Positions 1 to 11,240 are shown, numbered from the stretch's first letter. The stretch: DNA of 64,000 nt from Buttiauxella agrestis ATCC 33320 (GCA_024169445.1 JALKFA010000001.1:310001-374000), one strand, 5' to 3'. Notes: generated from the sequence alone by a model not told the origin. Program-made: numbers and translations.

Positions 1-70
1 TCACTTACTTTAGTAAGCTCCTGGGGATTCACTCCCTTGCCGCCTACCTGCAACTCGAATTATTTCGAAT
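1..70 (-). repeat. ERIC element, truncated by window edge
   Basis: Read on the minus strand this carries the left half of an enterobacterial repetitive intergenic consensus element: an AATAATTCGAGTTGCAG arm, GGCGGCAAGGGAGTGAATCC, then CCCAGGAGCTTAC and the start of the central hairpin. It lies 16 bases beyond the dnaK stop codon, so it would sit in the dnaK-dnaJ intergenic region if dnaJ follows as usual. The rest lies outside the window. Full copies occur at 37433 and 40231. Confidence 0.9.
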
Positions 71-86
71 ATGAATAAAAGGGCGA

Positions 87-2006
<1,920 letters not shown>

Positions 2007-2131
2007 CTAAACGTCTCCACTTAAAATTTGTTCGTCATGTGGTTGTGAACCTGTTATGCGGGCAAACAAGAGTCTTTCAACTGCCCAAACGTGCTTTTTT
2101 TGCAGGCTCATCAACTGCGGTTGGATACAAG

Positions 2132-2157
2132 ATGGGGTCACTAAGCTCGCCATCAAG
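2132..2157 (-). promoter_or_regulatory. Sigma-32 heat-shock promoter of dnaK
   Basis: On the minus strand CTTGAT (2157-2152) and CCCCAT (2137-2132) are separated by 14 bases. This matches the heat-shock pattern CTTGAA/CCCCAT and is very like E. coli dnaK P1. It implies a 5' leader of roughly 120 bases before the dnaK start at 2006. The remaining bases up to satP (2158-2304) must hold the satP promoter. No other gene is visible there. Confidence 0.8.
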
Positions 2158-2304
2158 GGGCAAGGTAAAAAAAATTTTCATCTTCACACCTGTTTAGATC
2201 ATAGACTCGCGCCCTTCACCTGATTATGATGCCGCGCCCCGCTGCCCTTTAGCGGTTATGCGGCGCTCACATATATCCATTTTCAGACGAATTTTAGAGG
2301 AACT

Positions 2305-2871
2305 ATGGGCAACACTAAGTTGGCTAATCCAGCTCCCCTGGGCTTGATGGGCTTCGGCATGACCACCATCCTGCTCAACCTGCATAACACCGGCATCTTC
2401 CCTATGGATGTCAACATTCTTGCAATGGGTATTTTTTACGGTGGTATCGCGCAAATTTTTGCCGGCCTGCTGGAATTCAAGAAAGGTAATACTTTCGGCC
2501 TGACAGCATTCACTTCTTATGGCTCTTTCTGGCTGACTCTGGTCGCCATTCTGATCATGCCTAAGATGGGTCTTGCAGACGCGGCAAACGCACACTTCCT
2601 TGGCGCGTATCTCGGCCTGTGGGGTGTCTTCACTCTGTTCATGTTCTTCGGCACCCTGCAAGCTAACCGCATGCTGCAGTTCGTGTTTGCTAGCCTGACA
2701 GTTCTGTTTGCCCTACTGGCTATTGGCCACCTGGTTGATAACGAAAGCATCGTGCGCGTTGCGGGTTGGATCGGTCTGGTTTGTGGTGCTAGCGCCATTT
2801 ACCTGGCGATGGGCGAAGTGCTCAACGAGCAGTTTGGCCGTACCGTGCTGCCAATTGGTGAAAAACACTAA
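2305..2871 (+). CDS. satP: Acetate/succinate:proton symporter SatP
   Basis: Inner-membrane transporter of the GPR1/FUN34/YaaH family that takes up acetate and succinate with protons. The 188-residue length equals that of E. coli YaaH/SatP. The family signature NPAPLGL is at residues 8-14 and six hydrophobic segments follow. The C-terminus GRTVLPIGEKH is family-typical. AGAGGA lies seven bases before the ATG. The gene diverges from dnaK and is followed by a strong terminator shared with the convergent MFS gene. Confidence 0.97.
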   Translation: MGNTKLANPAPLGLMGFGMTTILLNLHNTGIFPMDVNILAMGIFYGGIAQIFAGLLEFKKGNTFGLTAFTSYGSFWLTLVAILIMPKMGLADAANAHFLGAYLGLWGVFTLFMFFGTLQANRMLQFVFASLTVLFALLAIGHLVDNESIVRVAGWIGLVCGASAIYLAMGEVLNEQFGRTVLPIGEKH

Positions 2872-2897
2872 TTCCGGCAAGCAACGAGCCAGAAGAC

Positions 2898-2928
2898 AAA
2901 AACGCGGAGCCAGGCTCCGCGTTTTTTA
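2898..2928. terminator. Bidirectional terminator between satP and the MFS gene
   Basis: ACGCGGAGCC (2902-2911) and GGCTCCGCGT (2913-2922) form a perfect inverted repeat. It is flanked by an A run on the left and a T run on the right, so it can terminate satP rightward and the MFS gene leftward. Confidence 0.9.
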
Positions 2929-4251
2929 TGAATGTTGCAGCGGTCTTTCAACCACCTTCCCTTCATGCGTTAAATCATTTCTCAGCCAAATTCCCAGTGC
3001 CAGGCCAACCATTGCCAGTGCCAGCACATACCAGGCAGGCGCCATCGGTGATACTGCCGACAACATGGTGACAAAGATAGGTGTCAGACCACCGAAAATG
3101 GCATAAGACATATTATAAGAGAACGAAATCCCACTAAACCGCACTTCTGCCGGGAATGCCCTGACCATTACGTATGGCACCGCACCTACCACTCCAACGC
3201 TCAAACCAACCAGGCCATATAAGAAGAACAAATATTCAGGATGGCTCGCCGTCAGGTGATAGAACATCCAGCTACAAACCGCCAGCAACACACTACCGAT
3301 GATAAAGGTCTTGCTGGCACCAATACGGTCGATAATCATCCCGGCTAAGATACACCCGATACACAACATCACAATCGCAATACTGTTTGCCTGAAGCGTC
3401 AGTGCTGGCGCGATGCCCAACTGTTTTTGCAACCAGGTTGGCGCCATCAAAATAACCACAACAATTCCTGCAGACAGCAACCAGGTCAGCAGCATCGAAA
3501 CCACGACAGCCTTTTTATGGTTCACGATGACGGATTTCAACGGCAACTCTTCTGCCAGTGCTTTACGTTGCTGCATCTCAATAAAAATCGGCGTCTCTTG
3601 CAACCAGCGGCGCAAGTACATCGCCACCAGCCCGAAAATACCGCCTAAGAAGAACGGAATACGCCAGCCGCCATCATGAATCGCCTGCTGCGTCATCGAA
3701 GTATTAATAATGGTGGCGACAACGGAACCCAGCAAAATCCCGGCAGTTAAGCCAGCAGTTAACGTGCCACAGGCGATGCCGATACGTTTATAAGGTACGT
3801 GCTCGGCAACAAACACCCAGGCGCCTGGCACTTCACCGCCGATTGCCGCCCCTTGAAGAACGCGCATCAACAGCAGTAATACCGGTGCGGCAATGCCGAG
3901 AGTTTCGTAGGTCGGCAACATACCAATCGCCAGAGTCGGCAACGCCATCAGCAAAATGCTCAGGGTGAACATTTTTTTGCGTCCAACCAGATCACCAAAG
4001 TGCGCCATGATGATGCCACCTAGCGGGCGCGCCAGATAACCCGCAGCAAAGATGCCGAACGTTTGTAGCTGACGTAGCCATTCAGGAATATCCGCGGGGA
4101 AGAACAGTGCCCCGACGACGGTGGCAAAGAAGACGAAGATGATGAAGTCGTAGAATTCGAGCGCGCCACCAAGGGCGGCAAGAGTCAGGGTTTTGTAATC
4201 CTGACGATTCAGAGGTCTTGTGTGTGGTGTTGACGGCAATTGTTGTGACAT
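2926..4251 (-). CDS. MFS transporter of the metabolite:H+ symporter (MHS) type
   Basis: Predicted 12-segment inner-membrane transporter of 441 residues. It has the MHS-type features of a GALEFYDF start to the first membrane segment, the loop motif HFGDLVGRKK between segments 2 and 3, and RVLQGAAIGGEVPGA in segment 4. This family includes ProP, ShiA, KgtP and YhjE and carries organic acids or zwitterions. The substrate here cannot be told. I place the start at 4251 (MSQQLPSTPH), where similarity to the family begins; an in-frame ATG at 4308 would add 19 unlikely residues. E. coli K-12 has no transporter between satP and mog, so this is an insertion relative to it. Confidence 0.88.
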   Translation of the reverse strand: MSQQLPSTPHTRPLNRQDYKTLTLAALGGALEFYDFIIFVFFATVVGALFFPADIPEWLRQLQTFGIFAAGYLARPLGGIIMAHFGDLVGRKKMFTLSILLMALPTLAIGMLPTYETLGIAAPVLLLLMRVLQGAAIGGEVPGAWVFVAEHVPYKRIGIACGTLTAGLTAGILLGSVVATIINTSMTQQAIHDGGWRIPFFLGGIFGLVAMYLRRWLQETPIFIEMQQRKALAEELPLKSVIVNHKKAVVVSMLLTWLLSAGIVVVILMAPTWLQKQLGIAPALTLQANSIAIVMLCIGCILAGMIIDRIGASKTFIIGSVLLAVCSWMFYHLTASHPEYLFFLYGLVGLSVGVVGAVPYVMVRAFPAEVRFSGISFSYNMSYAIFGGLTPIFVTMLSAVSPMAPAWYVLALAMVGLALGIWLRNDLTHEGKVVERPLQHS

Positions 4252-4376
4252 AAGAACCTGCGCATAAAGATGAGTGTGGTTTTTAGTTTCCATTTTGCTG
4301 TAAAGCAAAACTTACTATAACGTTCCCCACACGACATACCAGAGCCACTACATCTTATGTCACAAACAACCTATTT

Positions 4377-4964
4377 TTAGATATTTACTTCACGAATTGC
4401 ACTTTTTGGACGAAAAGATGCTACGACAGTCGTATCTGTTTCAATGTAAGGACCATCCAGCAGCTGTATACAATACGGTACACTTGCAAAAATACCCGGT
4501 ACCACAACTTTGCCATCAGCATCTTTAACGCCTTCAAGCGTTTCTTGAATCGATTTTGGCTGGCCAGGTAAATTGAGGATTAGCGCCTGCTTACGGATAA
4601 CGCCCACCTGGCGCGAAAGAATCGCCGTTGGCACAAACTGCAGGCTGATCTGGCGCATCTGCTCGCCGAAGCCCGGCATCACACGGTCAGCAATGGCAAG
4701 CGTTGCGTCAGGAGTGACATCGCGACGCGCCGGCCCCGTACCACCCGTGGTGAGCACCAAATGACAGGCCATTTCATCCACCAACTCACACAGCGCTTGT
4801 TCAATCAGCGGCTGTTCATCAGGGATTAAGCGGGTTTCTATTTGAAAAGGAGTGGTTAAGGTTTTCTCCAGCCAGGCAACGAGCGCCGGAATGCCTTTAT
4901 CTTGATAAACGCCGCTTGAAGCGCGGTCAGAGATCGAAACTAAGCCAATGCGTAAGGTATTCAT
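4377..4964 (-). CDS. mog: Molybdopterin adenylyltransferase Mog
   Basis: Adenylates molybdopterin with ATP to give MPT-AMP, which MoeA uses for molybdate insertion in molybdenum cofactor synthesis. The 195 residues equal the E. coli length. The MoaB/Mog fold shows the TTGGTGP loop at 72-78 and the essential acidic residues Asp49 and Asp82. The gene lies downstream of talB on the same strand, as in E. coli, but the talB terminator at 5037-5068 suggests separate transcription. Confidence 0.97.
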   Translation of the reverse strand: MNTLRIGLVSISDRASSGVYQDKGIPALVAWLEKTLTTPFQIETRLIPDEQPLIEQALCELVDEMACHLVLTTGGTGPARRDVTPDATLAIADRVMPGFGEQMRQISLQFVPTAILSRQVGVIRKQALILNLPGQPKSIQETLEGVKDADGKVVVPGIFASVPYCIQLLDGPYIETDTTVVASFRPKSAIREVNI

Positions 4965-5036
4965 ATCATTCCCGGGAAATCAGCAAACTTAACGGAATGA
5001 TACACGGCGAAGGGAATTGCAGACAGGGTGAAACAC

Positions 5037-5068
5037 TAAAAAGCGTGACCGGAACACTCCGGTCACGC
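5037..5068 (-). terminator. Rho-independent terminator after talB
   Basis: On the minus strand GCGTGACCGGA, loop GTGT and TCCGGTCACGC form an 11-bp perfect stem followed by TTTTT, starting seven bases beyond the talB stop codon. Confidence 0.93.
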
Positions 5069-5074
5069 CAATGA

Positions 5075-6028
5075 TTACAGCAGGTCGCCGATCATTTTTT
5101 CCAGTTTTTCCTGGTCGATAGCAAACTTACGGATGCCGTCAGCCAGTTTATCAACTGCCATTGGATCCTGGTTATGGCTCCACAGGAACTCGGATTCAGT
5201 CATACGCTCAGGGCGTGCTTTAACTTCACCGGTGTAAGCCAGTTTACGCTCAACCGCACCTTCGCTTTCAGCCAGCTCTTTGAGCAGAGCAGGCGCGATG
5301 GTCAGACGGTCACAACCAGCCAGTTCGATAATCTCGCCCAGGTTACGGAAGCTTGCGCCCATAACGACGGTTTCGTAACCGTGTTGTTTGTAGTACTGGT
5401 AGATTTCAGAAACAGAAACCACACCTGGATCTTCGTGCGCAGCGTACTCTTTCTTATCGGTATTGGTTTTGTACCAGTCGAGGATACGGCCCACGAATGG
5501 AGAAATCAGGAACACGCCAGCTTCAGCACAAGCACGAGCCTGAGCGAAGGAGAACAGCAGCGTCAGGTTACAGTTGATACCTTCTTGCTCCAGCTGTTCA
5601 GCAGCACGAATGCCCTGCCAGGTAGAAGCCAGTTTGATCAGGATACGGTCATTGCTGATGCCCGCATCGTTATACATTTTGATCAGACGTTTTGCTTTGG
5701 TGATGCTGGCATCGGTGTCGTAAGACAGACGCGCATCAACTTCAGTAGAAATGCGACCAGGGATCAGTTTGAGGATTTCCAGACCAATATTCACCGCAAG
5801 CTTGTCAGTTGCATCCACAACTTGTTGTGCACGATCGCTGCTTTGCTCACGCGCCCATGCAACCGCATCATCAATCAGTTTGCGGTATTCAGGAATTTGC
5901 GCAGCGTTCAGGATCAGAGATGGGTTGGTGGTAGCATCTTGCGGTTGATACAGCTTCATTGCCGCAATATCCCCGGTGTCCGCCACAACTGTGGTTAGCT
6001 GACGCAGGGAGGTCAATTTATCCGTCAT
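5075..6028 (-). CDS. talB: Transaldolase B
   Basis: Pentose phosphate pathway enzyme that transfers a dihydroxyacetone unit from sedoheptulose-7-phosphate to glyceraldehyde-3-phosphate. The 317 residues equal the E. coli TalB length. The Schiff-base lysine is Lys132 in ILIKLASTW, and Asp17 is in VVADTGD. It lies upstream of mog and diverges from yaaJ. The TalA paralogue is less similar and lies elsewhere in relatives. Confidence 0.97.
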   Translation of the reverse strand: MTDKLTSLRQLTTVVADTGDIAAMKLYQPQDATTNPSLILNAAQIPEYRKLIDDAVAWAREQSSDRAQQVVDATDKLAVNIGLEILKLIPGRISTEVDARLSYDTDASITKAKRLIKMYNDAGISNDRILIKLASTWQGIRAAEQLEQEGINCNLTLLFSFAQARACAEAGVFLISPFVGRILDWYKTNTDKKEYAAHEDPGVVSVSEIYQYYKQHGYETVVMGASFRNLGEIIELAGCDRLTIAPALLKELAESEGAVERKLAYTGEVKARPERMTESEFLWSHNQDPMAVDKLADGIRKFAIDQEKLEKMIGDLL

Positions 6029-6244
6029 GATAGTGTTTCTCGTTAGGTGTAACTTGTTAGGGGGATGTAACCGGTCTGGCTTGATGATATCACGACGTCA
6101 TTCAGGCGCAACCGCAGCAACACATCGTCAGGAACTGAACGCGAAACTGATATATTCTGTGTATTATTCGCCTGCAATCTAATGGAACATGCGCAACCAC
6201 CGCGCATTAGTCGTGCTCGCAGTGCATGTAAACGAGGGATGTTA

Positions 6245-7690
6245 ATGGCCGATTTTTTTATGTTCATCAATGAGATACTGTGGGGTTCTATTCTCATTTA
6301 TTTATTAGTCGGGGCCGGTATTTGGTTTACCTGGCAATGTGGCTTTGTCCAGTTTCGCTATCTGACCCAGCTTCGCGGTCTCATCCTTACCAATAAAAAC
6401 GAAGATTCTTCCGGACTTTCCTCATTTCAGGCGCTGTGTACAAGCCTTGCCGCACGCGTCGGCAGCGGTAATCTTTCCGGCGTCGCAATTGCACTAACTC
6501 TCGGTGGCCCTGGCGCTATTTTTTGGATGTGGGTAGTCGCCATGCTTGGAATGGCAACATCCTTTGCCGAATGCACCCTCGCCCAGCTCTATAAAACCCG
6601 TGATAGTGAAGGTAATTACCGTGGTGGCCCCGCCTGGTACATGGAACGCGGGCTTGGAATGCGCTGGATGGGGGTGATGTTTTCCGTCTTCCTGATGGTC
6701 GCCTTTGGATTGATTTTCAACGCGGTACAAGCCAACTCCATCGCCAGCGCAGTTAACCATGCTTTCGGGATCCCTAAAACCTGGATTGGCATCGCACTTG
6801 TTGTTTTGACGGCTGGCGTGATTTGGGGCGGAATGCGTGGCACTGCGCGTGTCTCCCAATGGCTAGTGCCGTTCATGGCATTTATCTGGGTGTTGATGAG
6901 CCTCGTGGTTGTAGCAATGAACATCGAACGCCTGCCTGAAGTCGTTTCACTGGTATTCAGAAGCGCGTTTGGTTGGCAAGAAGCGGCATCGGGTGCGATT
7001 GGATTTAGCATCAGCCAGGCCATTACCACCGGTTTTCAGCGAGGAATGTTCTCCAACGAAGCAGGAATGGGTTCATCACCCAACGCCGCAGCCGCAGCAG
7101 CCACCTGGCCTCCACACCCCGCCTCGCAAGGGCTGGTGCAAATGTTCGGCGTGTTGATCGATACCATGATCATCTGTACCGCCACCGCGGGAATCATCCT
7201 TTTTTCGGGAATTCTGGATACCGCAAATCCACAGATGAATGGTGTTACGCTGGTGCAACAGGGGCTGAGTAATGTGGTCGGTTCATGGGGGGCGGGGTTT
7301 ATCGCGCTAATTGTGTTGCTGTTTGCCTTCACGTCGATTATCGCCAACTATGCCTACGCAGAAAACAACCTTTTGTTTCTACAAAATAAAAGTCCATTTT
7401 CCATCGTGTTATTTCGCTGCATGGCGCTGGTGATGGTGATGTTTGGTACTTTATCTCCGTTGCCGATAGTCTGGCAGATGGCAGATGTGGCAATGGCGTT
7501 TATGGCGGTCACTAATCTCACGGCGATTTTATTGCTATCGCCTATCGCACGTGATTTGAGCGCCGATTACCTGCGCCAGTTGCGCCTCGGTATGACGCCG
7601 GTTTTCGATCCGAATCGTTTTCCCGAAATTAAAAGCCAACTGGAACCCGGTATTTGGGACAATCACAAGCCACCTGAAACCAGGCGCTAA
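6245..7690 (+). CDS. yaaJ: Sodium:alanine symporter family transporter YaaJ
   Basis: Inner-membrane amino-acid:cation symporter of the AGCS family, probably taking up alanine or glycine with Na+. The 481 residues include the family motifs GSGNLSGVAIALTLGGPGA and FSNEAGMGSSPNAAAAA. The protein parallels E. coli YaaJ from MADFFMFINEILWGS to DNHKPPETRR. I choose the ATG at 6245; the frame is open to an ATG at 6182 but those residues are polar and not family-like. The substrate is inferred from the family. Confidence 0.93.
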   Translation: MADFFMFINEILWGSILIYLLVGAGIWFTWQCGFVQFRYLTQLRGLILTNKNEDSSGLSSFQALCTSLAARVGSGNLSGVAIALTLGGPGAIFWMWVVAMLGMATSFAECTLAQLYKTRDSEGNYRGGPAWYMERGLGMRWMGVMFSVFLMVAFGLIFNAVQANSIASAVNHAFGIPKTWIGIALVVLTAGVIWGGMRGTARVSQWLVPFMAFIWVLMSLVVVAMNIERLPEVVSLVFRSAFGWQEAASGAIGFSISQAITTGFQRGMFSNEAGMGSSPNAAAAAATWPPHPASQGLVQMFGVLIDTMIICTATAGIILFSGILDTANPQMNGVTLVQQGLSNVVGSWGAGFIALIVLLFAFTSIIANYAYAENNLLFLQNKSPFSIVLFRCMALVMVMFGTLSPLPIVWQMADVAMAFMAVTNLTAILLLSPIARDLSADYLRQLRLGMTPVFDPNRFPEIKSQLEPGIWDNHKPPETRR

Positions 7691-7776
7691 TCGCAACCAT
7701 TGGCAGATACTTTCAGTAAATTTGCTACCATGTAGCCAAAATATGTCGAGTTACATCGCGGCGGCAAGGAACAGAG

Positions 7777-8550
7777 ATGCTCATACTAATTTCACCTGCA
7801 AAAACACTGGATTATCAAAGCGATCTTCCTACCGATCGTTATACTCAGCCAGAACTGCTGGACCATTCGCAGCAGTTGATTGCGGTGGCGCGCAAGCTTA
7901 GCGCACCGCAAATTTCGTCATTGATGCACATCAGTGACAAGCTGGCGTCATTGAACGAAACCCGTTTTCATGAATGGCAGCCTGATTTCACACCGCAAAA
8001 TGCGCGTCAGGCGATTCTGGCGTTCAAAGGCGATGTGTATACCGGATTACAAGCTGAAGAGTTTAGCGACGCAGATTTCGATTTTGCCCAGCAGCATTTA
8101 CGCATGCTTTCAGGGCTATATGGCGTGTTACGCCCGCTGGATCTGATGCAGCCTTATCGTCTGGAGATGGGCATTAAGCTTGAAAACCCGAAGGGCAAAG
8201 ATCTGTATCATTTCTGGGGCGACACCATCACCGAAAAGCTGAACCAGGCGCTGGCAGCTCAGGGCGACAATGTGGTGATTAACCTGGCATCAGACGAGTA
8301 TTACAAATCGGTAAAACCGAAAAAGCTCAATGCAGAAATCATCAAGCCGGTATTCCTGGATGAGAAGAATGGCAAGTTTAAAGTCATCAGCTTCTATGCC
8401 AAGAAAGCGCGTGGGCTGATGAGTCGCTACATCATTGAGAATCGACTCACTAAACCTGAACAACTCACTGGTTTTAACACCGATGGCTACTTCTTTGATG
8501 AAGCTGCATCGGGCAAACATGAGTTAGTGTTTAAGCGTCACGAACAGTAA
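7777..8550 (+). CDS. yaaA: Peroxide stress protein YaaA
   Basis: Cytoplasmic DUF328/UPF0246 protein. In E. coli it limits intracellular free iron during hydrogen peroxide stress and belongs to the OxyR regulon. The 257 residues match the E. coli length of 258 closely, starting [12 protein letters not shown] and containing the family stretches FKGDVYTGL and [31 protein letters not shown] lies eight bases upstream of the ATG. No OxyR site was identified by eye. It follows yaaJ by 86 bases on the same strand. Confidence 0.96.
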   Translation: MLILISPAKTLDYQSDLPTDRYTQPELLDHSQQLIAVARKLSAPQISSLMHISDKLASLNETRFHEWQPDFTPQNARQAILAFKGDVYTGLQAEEFSDADFDFAQQHLRMLSGLYGVLRPLDLMQPYRLEMGIKLENPKGKDLYHFWGDTITEKLNQALAAQGDNVVINLASDEYYKSVKPKKLNAEIIKPVFLDEKNGKFKVISFYAKKARGLMSRYIIENRLTKPEQLTGFNTDGYFFDEAASGKHELVFKRHEQ

Positions 8551-8562
8551 ACCTCTTCCCAG

Positions 8563-8629
8563 GTCGGATAAGCTTGCGTCATCCGACACCACTGGCGTAA
8601 ATGGTGGATGACGCTAACGCTCATCCACC
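8563..8629. repeat. Pair of REP-like palindromes
   Basis: Two short imperfect palindromes lie between the convergent genes yaaA and the DUF2502 gene: GTCGGAT (8563-8569) with ATCCGAC (8581-8587), and GGTGGATGA (8603-8611) with TCATCCACC (8621-8629). The GGATaagc/gcATCC style resembles enterobacterial REP/BIME units. They can also act as transcription stops for both neighbours. Confidence 0.7.
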
Positions 8630-8642
8630 CTACAAACCCCGT

Positions 8643-8933
8643 TTAGTGATTTTTGTGTTGGCCGTAGTGATTACCGTTGTCATGTTTATCTTTTTTATAA
8701 TGGCCATTTTTCTTACCGTGATTATCATGCGGATGCCATCTATTATCACGCCACTCATAGTGGTCGTCCCACCAGCCACGGTCGCGCCAGTGTTCACCGT
8801 CCCAGTAGTTACCGCCCCGGTCCTGCTCGCCAATTTGCAGTTTGACTGACGGGACAAGCGTAATTTCAGAAGCTTGCGCTGCCAGCGGAGTCACCACCAG
8901 AATCGATAAAGCCAACATTATTGATTTCAACAT
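8643..8933 (-). CDS. Small secreted His-rich DUF2502 (YpeC-like) protein
   Basis: A 96-residue protein with a clear signal peptide ([21 protein letters not shown], cleavage expected before SEITLV), so probably periplasmic. The mature part has the DUF2502/YpeC pattern [27 protein letters not shown]. It ends in a tail very rich in histidine, lysine, aspartate and asparagine, which suggests metal binding, though this is inference only. SD-like AAGGAGTGAC lies before the ATG. Convergent with yaaA and divergent from ftrA. The function of this family is unknown to me. Confidence 0.85.
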   Translation of the reverse strand: MLKSIMLALSILVVTPLAAQASEITLVPSVKLQIGEQDRGGNYWDGEHWRDRGWWDDHYEWRDNRWHPHDNHGKKNGHYKKDKHDNGNHYGQHKNH

Positions 8934-9148
8934 AAGTCACTCCTTACTACATTCACACCCGCTATGGGTCGTTAAGGAAAGCATAAGCCGAACAACGCGG
9001 AGTTGTTATACTGTGCAATCCTAATCTCTGAACGCCCGCATTTAATGGGAATTCCTACATTTTCCCTCCTTGTTTCCTGCATATTTCCTCCATGATTCAG
9101 ACGTACACCCACCTTGACTTATTTTGTTAAAAGCGTACTTTTCAGGAC

Positions 9149-10129
9149 ATGAAAACCTTTCTGATTATTGTTCCGGATGGCGGGGTGCTGTTCGAAGCCG
9201 CCGGGATTGCCGACATACTGATGCAAGCCAACCGCTTACAGGCGGAAGGTTTGTCTCAACCTCGCTACCAGATAAGACTTGCGACCACTCAGCCTCATCA
9301 GGTGATCCACGGTCAATCCGGGCTGAACTTGCTGGCCGACTATCGCCTGCACGAACTTGATCCTTATGAACCTCGGGATACCATTATGATCACGGGGAGA
9401 GGATCAGATGAGTTAGAAGGTACCGCGGTGGTCGATTGGTTAAAGCTTGCCGCACCTCACGCTCAGCGCATTGTTTCCATTTGCGGCGGGGCAATGTTGT
9501 TGGCACAGGCTGGGTTACTTAACGGTCGTCGTGCGACAACCCACTGGCATCTGCTGGAAAAGATGCAATCCACTTACCCGCACGTCAAAGTCGAAAGTGG
9601 TCCGCTCTATCTTCAGGATGGCCCTATCTGGACTTCCGGCGGAGTAAGCTCAGGTTTTGATCTGACCCTCGCACTGGTCGAAGAAGATTATGGCTTTACG
9701 CTTGCTCGCGACGTGGCACAGGATCTGGTGATGTATCTGCGTCGTCCCGGTGGGCAAATGCAATTTAGTCGATACCACCTCCAGCAAAGCGACATCTCCA
9801 GTCCGATAGGTCAATTGCAAAACTGGCTTCTGGAAAATCTATCCGCCGATTTGTCGGTTGAGAAACTGGCAGACCGGGTCGCGATGAGTCCTCGTAACTT
9901 CACGCGTGTTTTCAGCAAAGAAACTGGCATCACACCAGCGCGCTATGTTGAAGAAGCCCGCCTTGCAGCAGCCCGACATTGCCTTGAGCAAACGCGGGAA
10001 ACGCTCGAGCAGATTGCGAGTAAAGTGGGCTTCGGCAATACCATCACTTTGCGCCGCGCCTTCGAGCGTCAACTACACCTCACACCGGGCGAATACCGCG
10101 AGCGTTTTCATTGTCGAAAAATGGCGTGA
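9149..10129 (+). CDS. ftrA: FtrA-type transcriptional regulator (DJ-1/PfpI + AraC HTH)
   Basis: A 326-residue GlxA/FtrA-family regulator. Residues 1-190 form a DJ-1/PfpI (class I glutamine amidotransferase-like) domain with the nucleophile-elbow Cys112 in VSICGGAML. Residues 215-320 form an AraC-type double helix-turn-helix ending with VGFGNTITLRRAFERQLHLTPGEYRERF. The N-terminal domain probably senses a metabolite; the amidase-like site may be inactive. It is followed 78 bases later by a second GAPDH gene on the same strand, so it may control that gene. The gene is absent from this position in E. coli K-12. Confidence 0.85.
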   Translation: MKTFLIIVPDGGVLFEAAGIADILMQANRLQAEGLSQPRYQIRLATTQPHQVIHGQSGLNLLADYRLHELDPYEPRDTIMITGRGSDELEGTAVVDWLKLAAPHAQRIVSICGGAMLLAQAGLLNGRRATTHWHLLEKMQSTYPHVKVESGPLYLQDGPIWTSGGVSSGFDLTLALVEEDYGFTLARDVAQDLVMYLRRPGGQMQFSRYHLQQSDISSPIGQLQNWLLENLSADLSVEKLADRVAMSPRNFTRVFSKETGITPARYVEEARLAAARHCLEQTRETLEQIASKVGFGNTITLRRAFERQLHLTPGEYRERFHCRKMA

Positions 10130-10207
10130 ATTGATCCTTTTTTGTCATTTACGCCACTTTGCCTGAAGCCTACAGTGATTCCAGACATTTCAAAGAAGGA
10201 GTCAATC

Positions 10208-11218
10208 ATGGTTAAGGTCGGTATTAATGGTTTCGGCAGAATTGGTCGTAACGTATTACGCGCCACGCTGGGTAACGCAGACGTAGAAATTGTAGCAATC
10301 AACGATCTGACAAACAGCAAAACCCTTGCTCACCTGCTGAAACACGATTCACTGATGGGAAGATTGCCTGTTCCGGTTGAAGCGGCTGACGGGCATTTGC
10401 ATGTGGACGGCAAACTTGTTCGCGTGTTTAGCGAAAGAGATCCGGCAAATATCCCGTGGCATGATGTGGGCGTCGATATTGTTATTGAGGCCACGGGTTT
10501 CTTTACCAGTCGCGAGCAGGCCGCAGTACACATCAATAGCGGCGGAGCAAAACGCGTCATCATCTCGGCACCGGGTAAAGATGACGACCTGACGATAGTG
10601 ATGGGCGTTAACCATCAGCAGTACGATCCGGAACGCCATTATGTCGTGAGCAATGGCAGCTGTACCACTAACGGCCTTGCGCCTGCCGCACAGGTTTTGC
10701 ATCAGCAGTTTGGTATTGAACACGGTTTGATGAACACCACTCACGCTTACACCAACAGTCAGGCGTTACACGATCAGCCGGAAAAAGACCTGCGTGGGGC
10801 GCGAGCTGCCGCCCTCTCCATCGTTCCTTACTCCAGCGGCGCGGCAAAAGCGTTAGGCAAAGTCATTCCTGAACTGGACGGACGCCTGACCGGTTACTCA
10901 TTGCGAGTGCCTGTACCCGTCGTTTCTATCGTTGATTTAACGGTAACCTTAAAACGCCCGGTCACCGTCGCGCAGGTGAATGCAGCATTCCTGGAAGCAG
11001 CAACAAGCGGCCCGCTGAAAGGCATTTTGGGCTACAGCGATGAACCGCTGGTATCGAGTGATTATCAGGGTGATCCACGTTCTTCTATCATCGACGGGCT
11101 TTCGACGCTGGTGATTGGCGGTAATCTGGTCAAGATATTGGCCTGGTATGACAACGAATGGGGCTTCTCTAACCGCCTGGTCGACCTTGCAGCAATGATG
11201 GCTAAACGCGGGCTCTAA
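10208..11218 (+). CDS. Second type I glyceraldehyde-3-phosphate dehydrogenase
   Basis: A 336-residue phosphorylating GAPDH that interconverts glyceraldehyde-3-phosphate and 1,3-bisphosphoglycerate with NAD(P). The Rossmann motif GINGFGRIG is at 5-13, catalytic Cys152 in SCTTN and His179 in NTTHAYTN. Asp33 in AINDL suggests NAD preference. It reads more like Gram-positive or cyanobacterial enzymes (AINDLT, GILGYSDEPLVSSDYQGD) than E. coli GapA. Gly156 replaces the second Cys of the usual SCTTNC. The ATG at 10208 follows AAGGAGTCAATC, deciding it over an in-frame upstream codon at 10142. The cell would also have gapA elsewhere, so this is a paralogue of unknown role. Confidence 0.93.
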   Translation: MVKVGINGFGRIGRNVLRATLGNADVEIVAINDLTNSKTLAHLLKHDSLMGRLPVPVEAADGHLHVDGKLVRVFSERDPANIPWHDVGVDIVIEATGFFTSREQAAVHINSGGAKRVIISAPGKDDDLTIVMGVNHQQYDPERHYVVSNGSCTTNGLAPAAQVLHQQFGIEHGLMNTTHAYTNSQALHDQPEKDLRGARAAALSIVPYSSGAAKALGKVIPELDGRLTGYSLRVPVPVVSIVDLTVTLKRPVTVAQVNAAFLEAATSGPLKGILGYSDEPLVSSDYQGDPRSSIIDGLSTLVIGGNLVKILAWYDNEWGFSNRLVDLAAMMAKRGL

Positions 11219-11240
11219 AAATGCTCCCGCAAGCCCTTTA

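Noticed and set aside
8601-8849. 82-codon hydrophobic frame opposite the DUF2502 gene
   Set aside because: It mirrors the His/Asp/Lys-rich codons as Val/Ile/Met and has no ribosome site; the secreted protein on the other strand explains the sequence.
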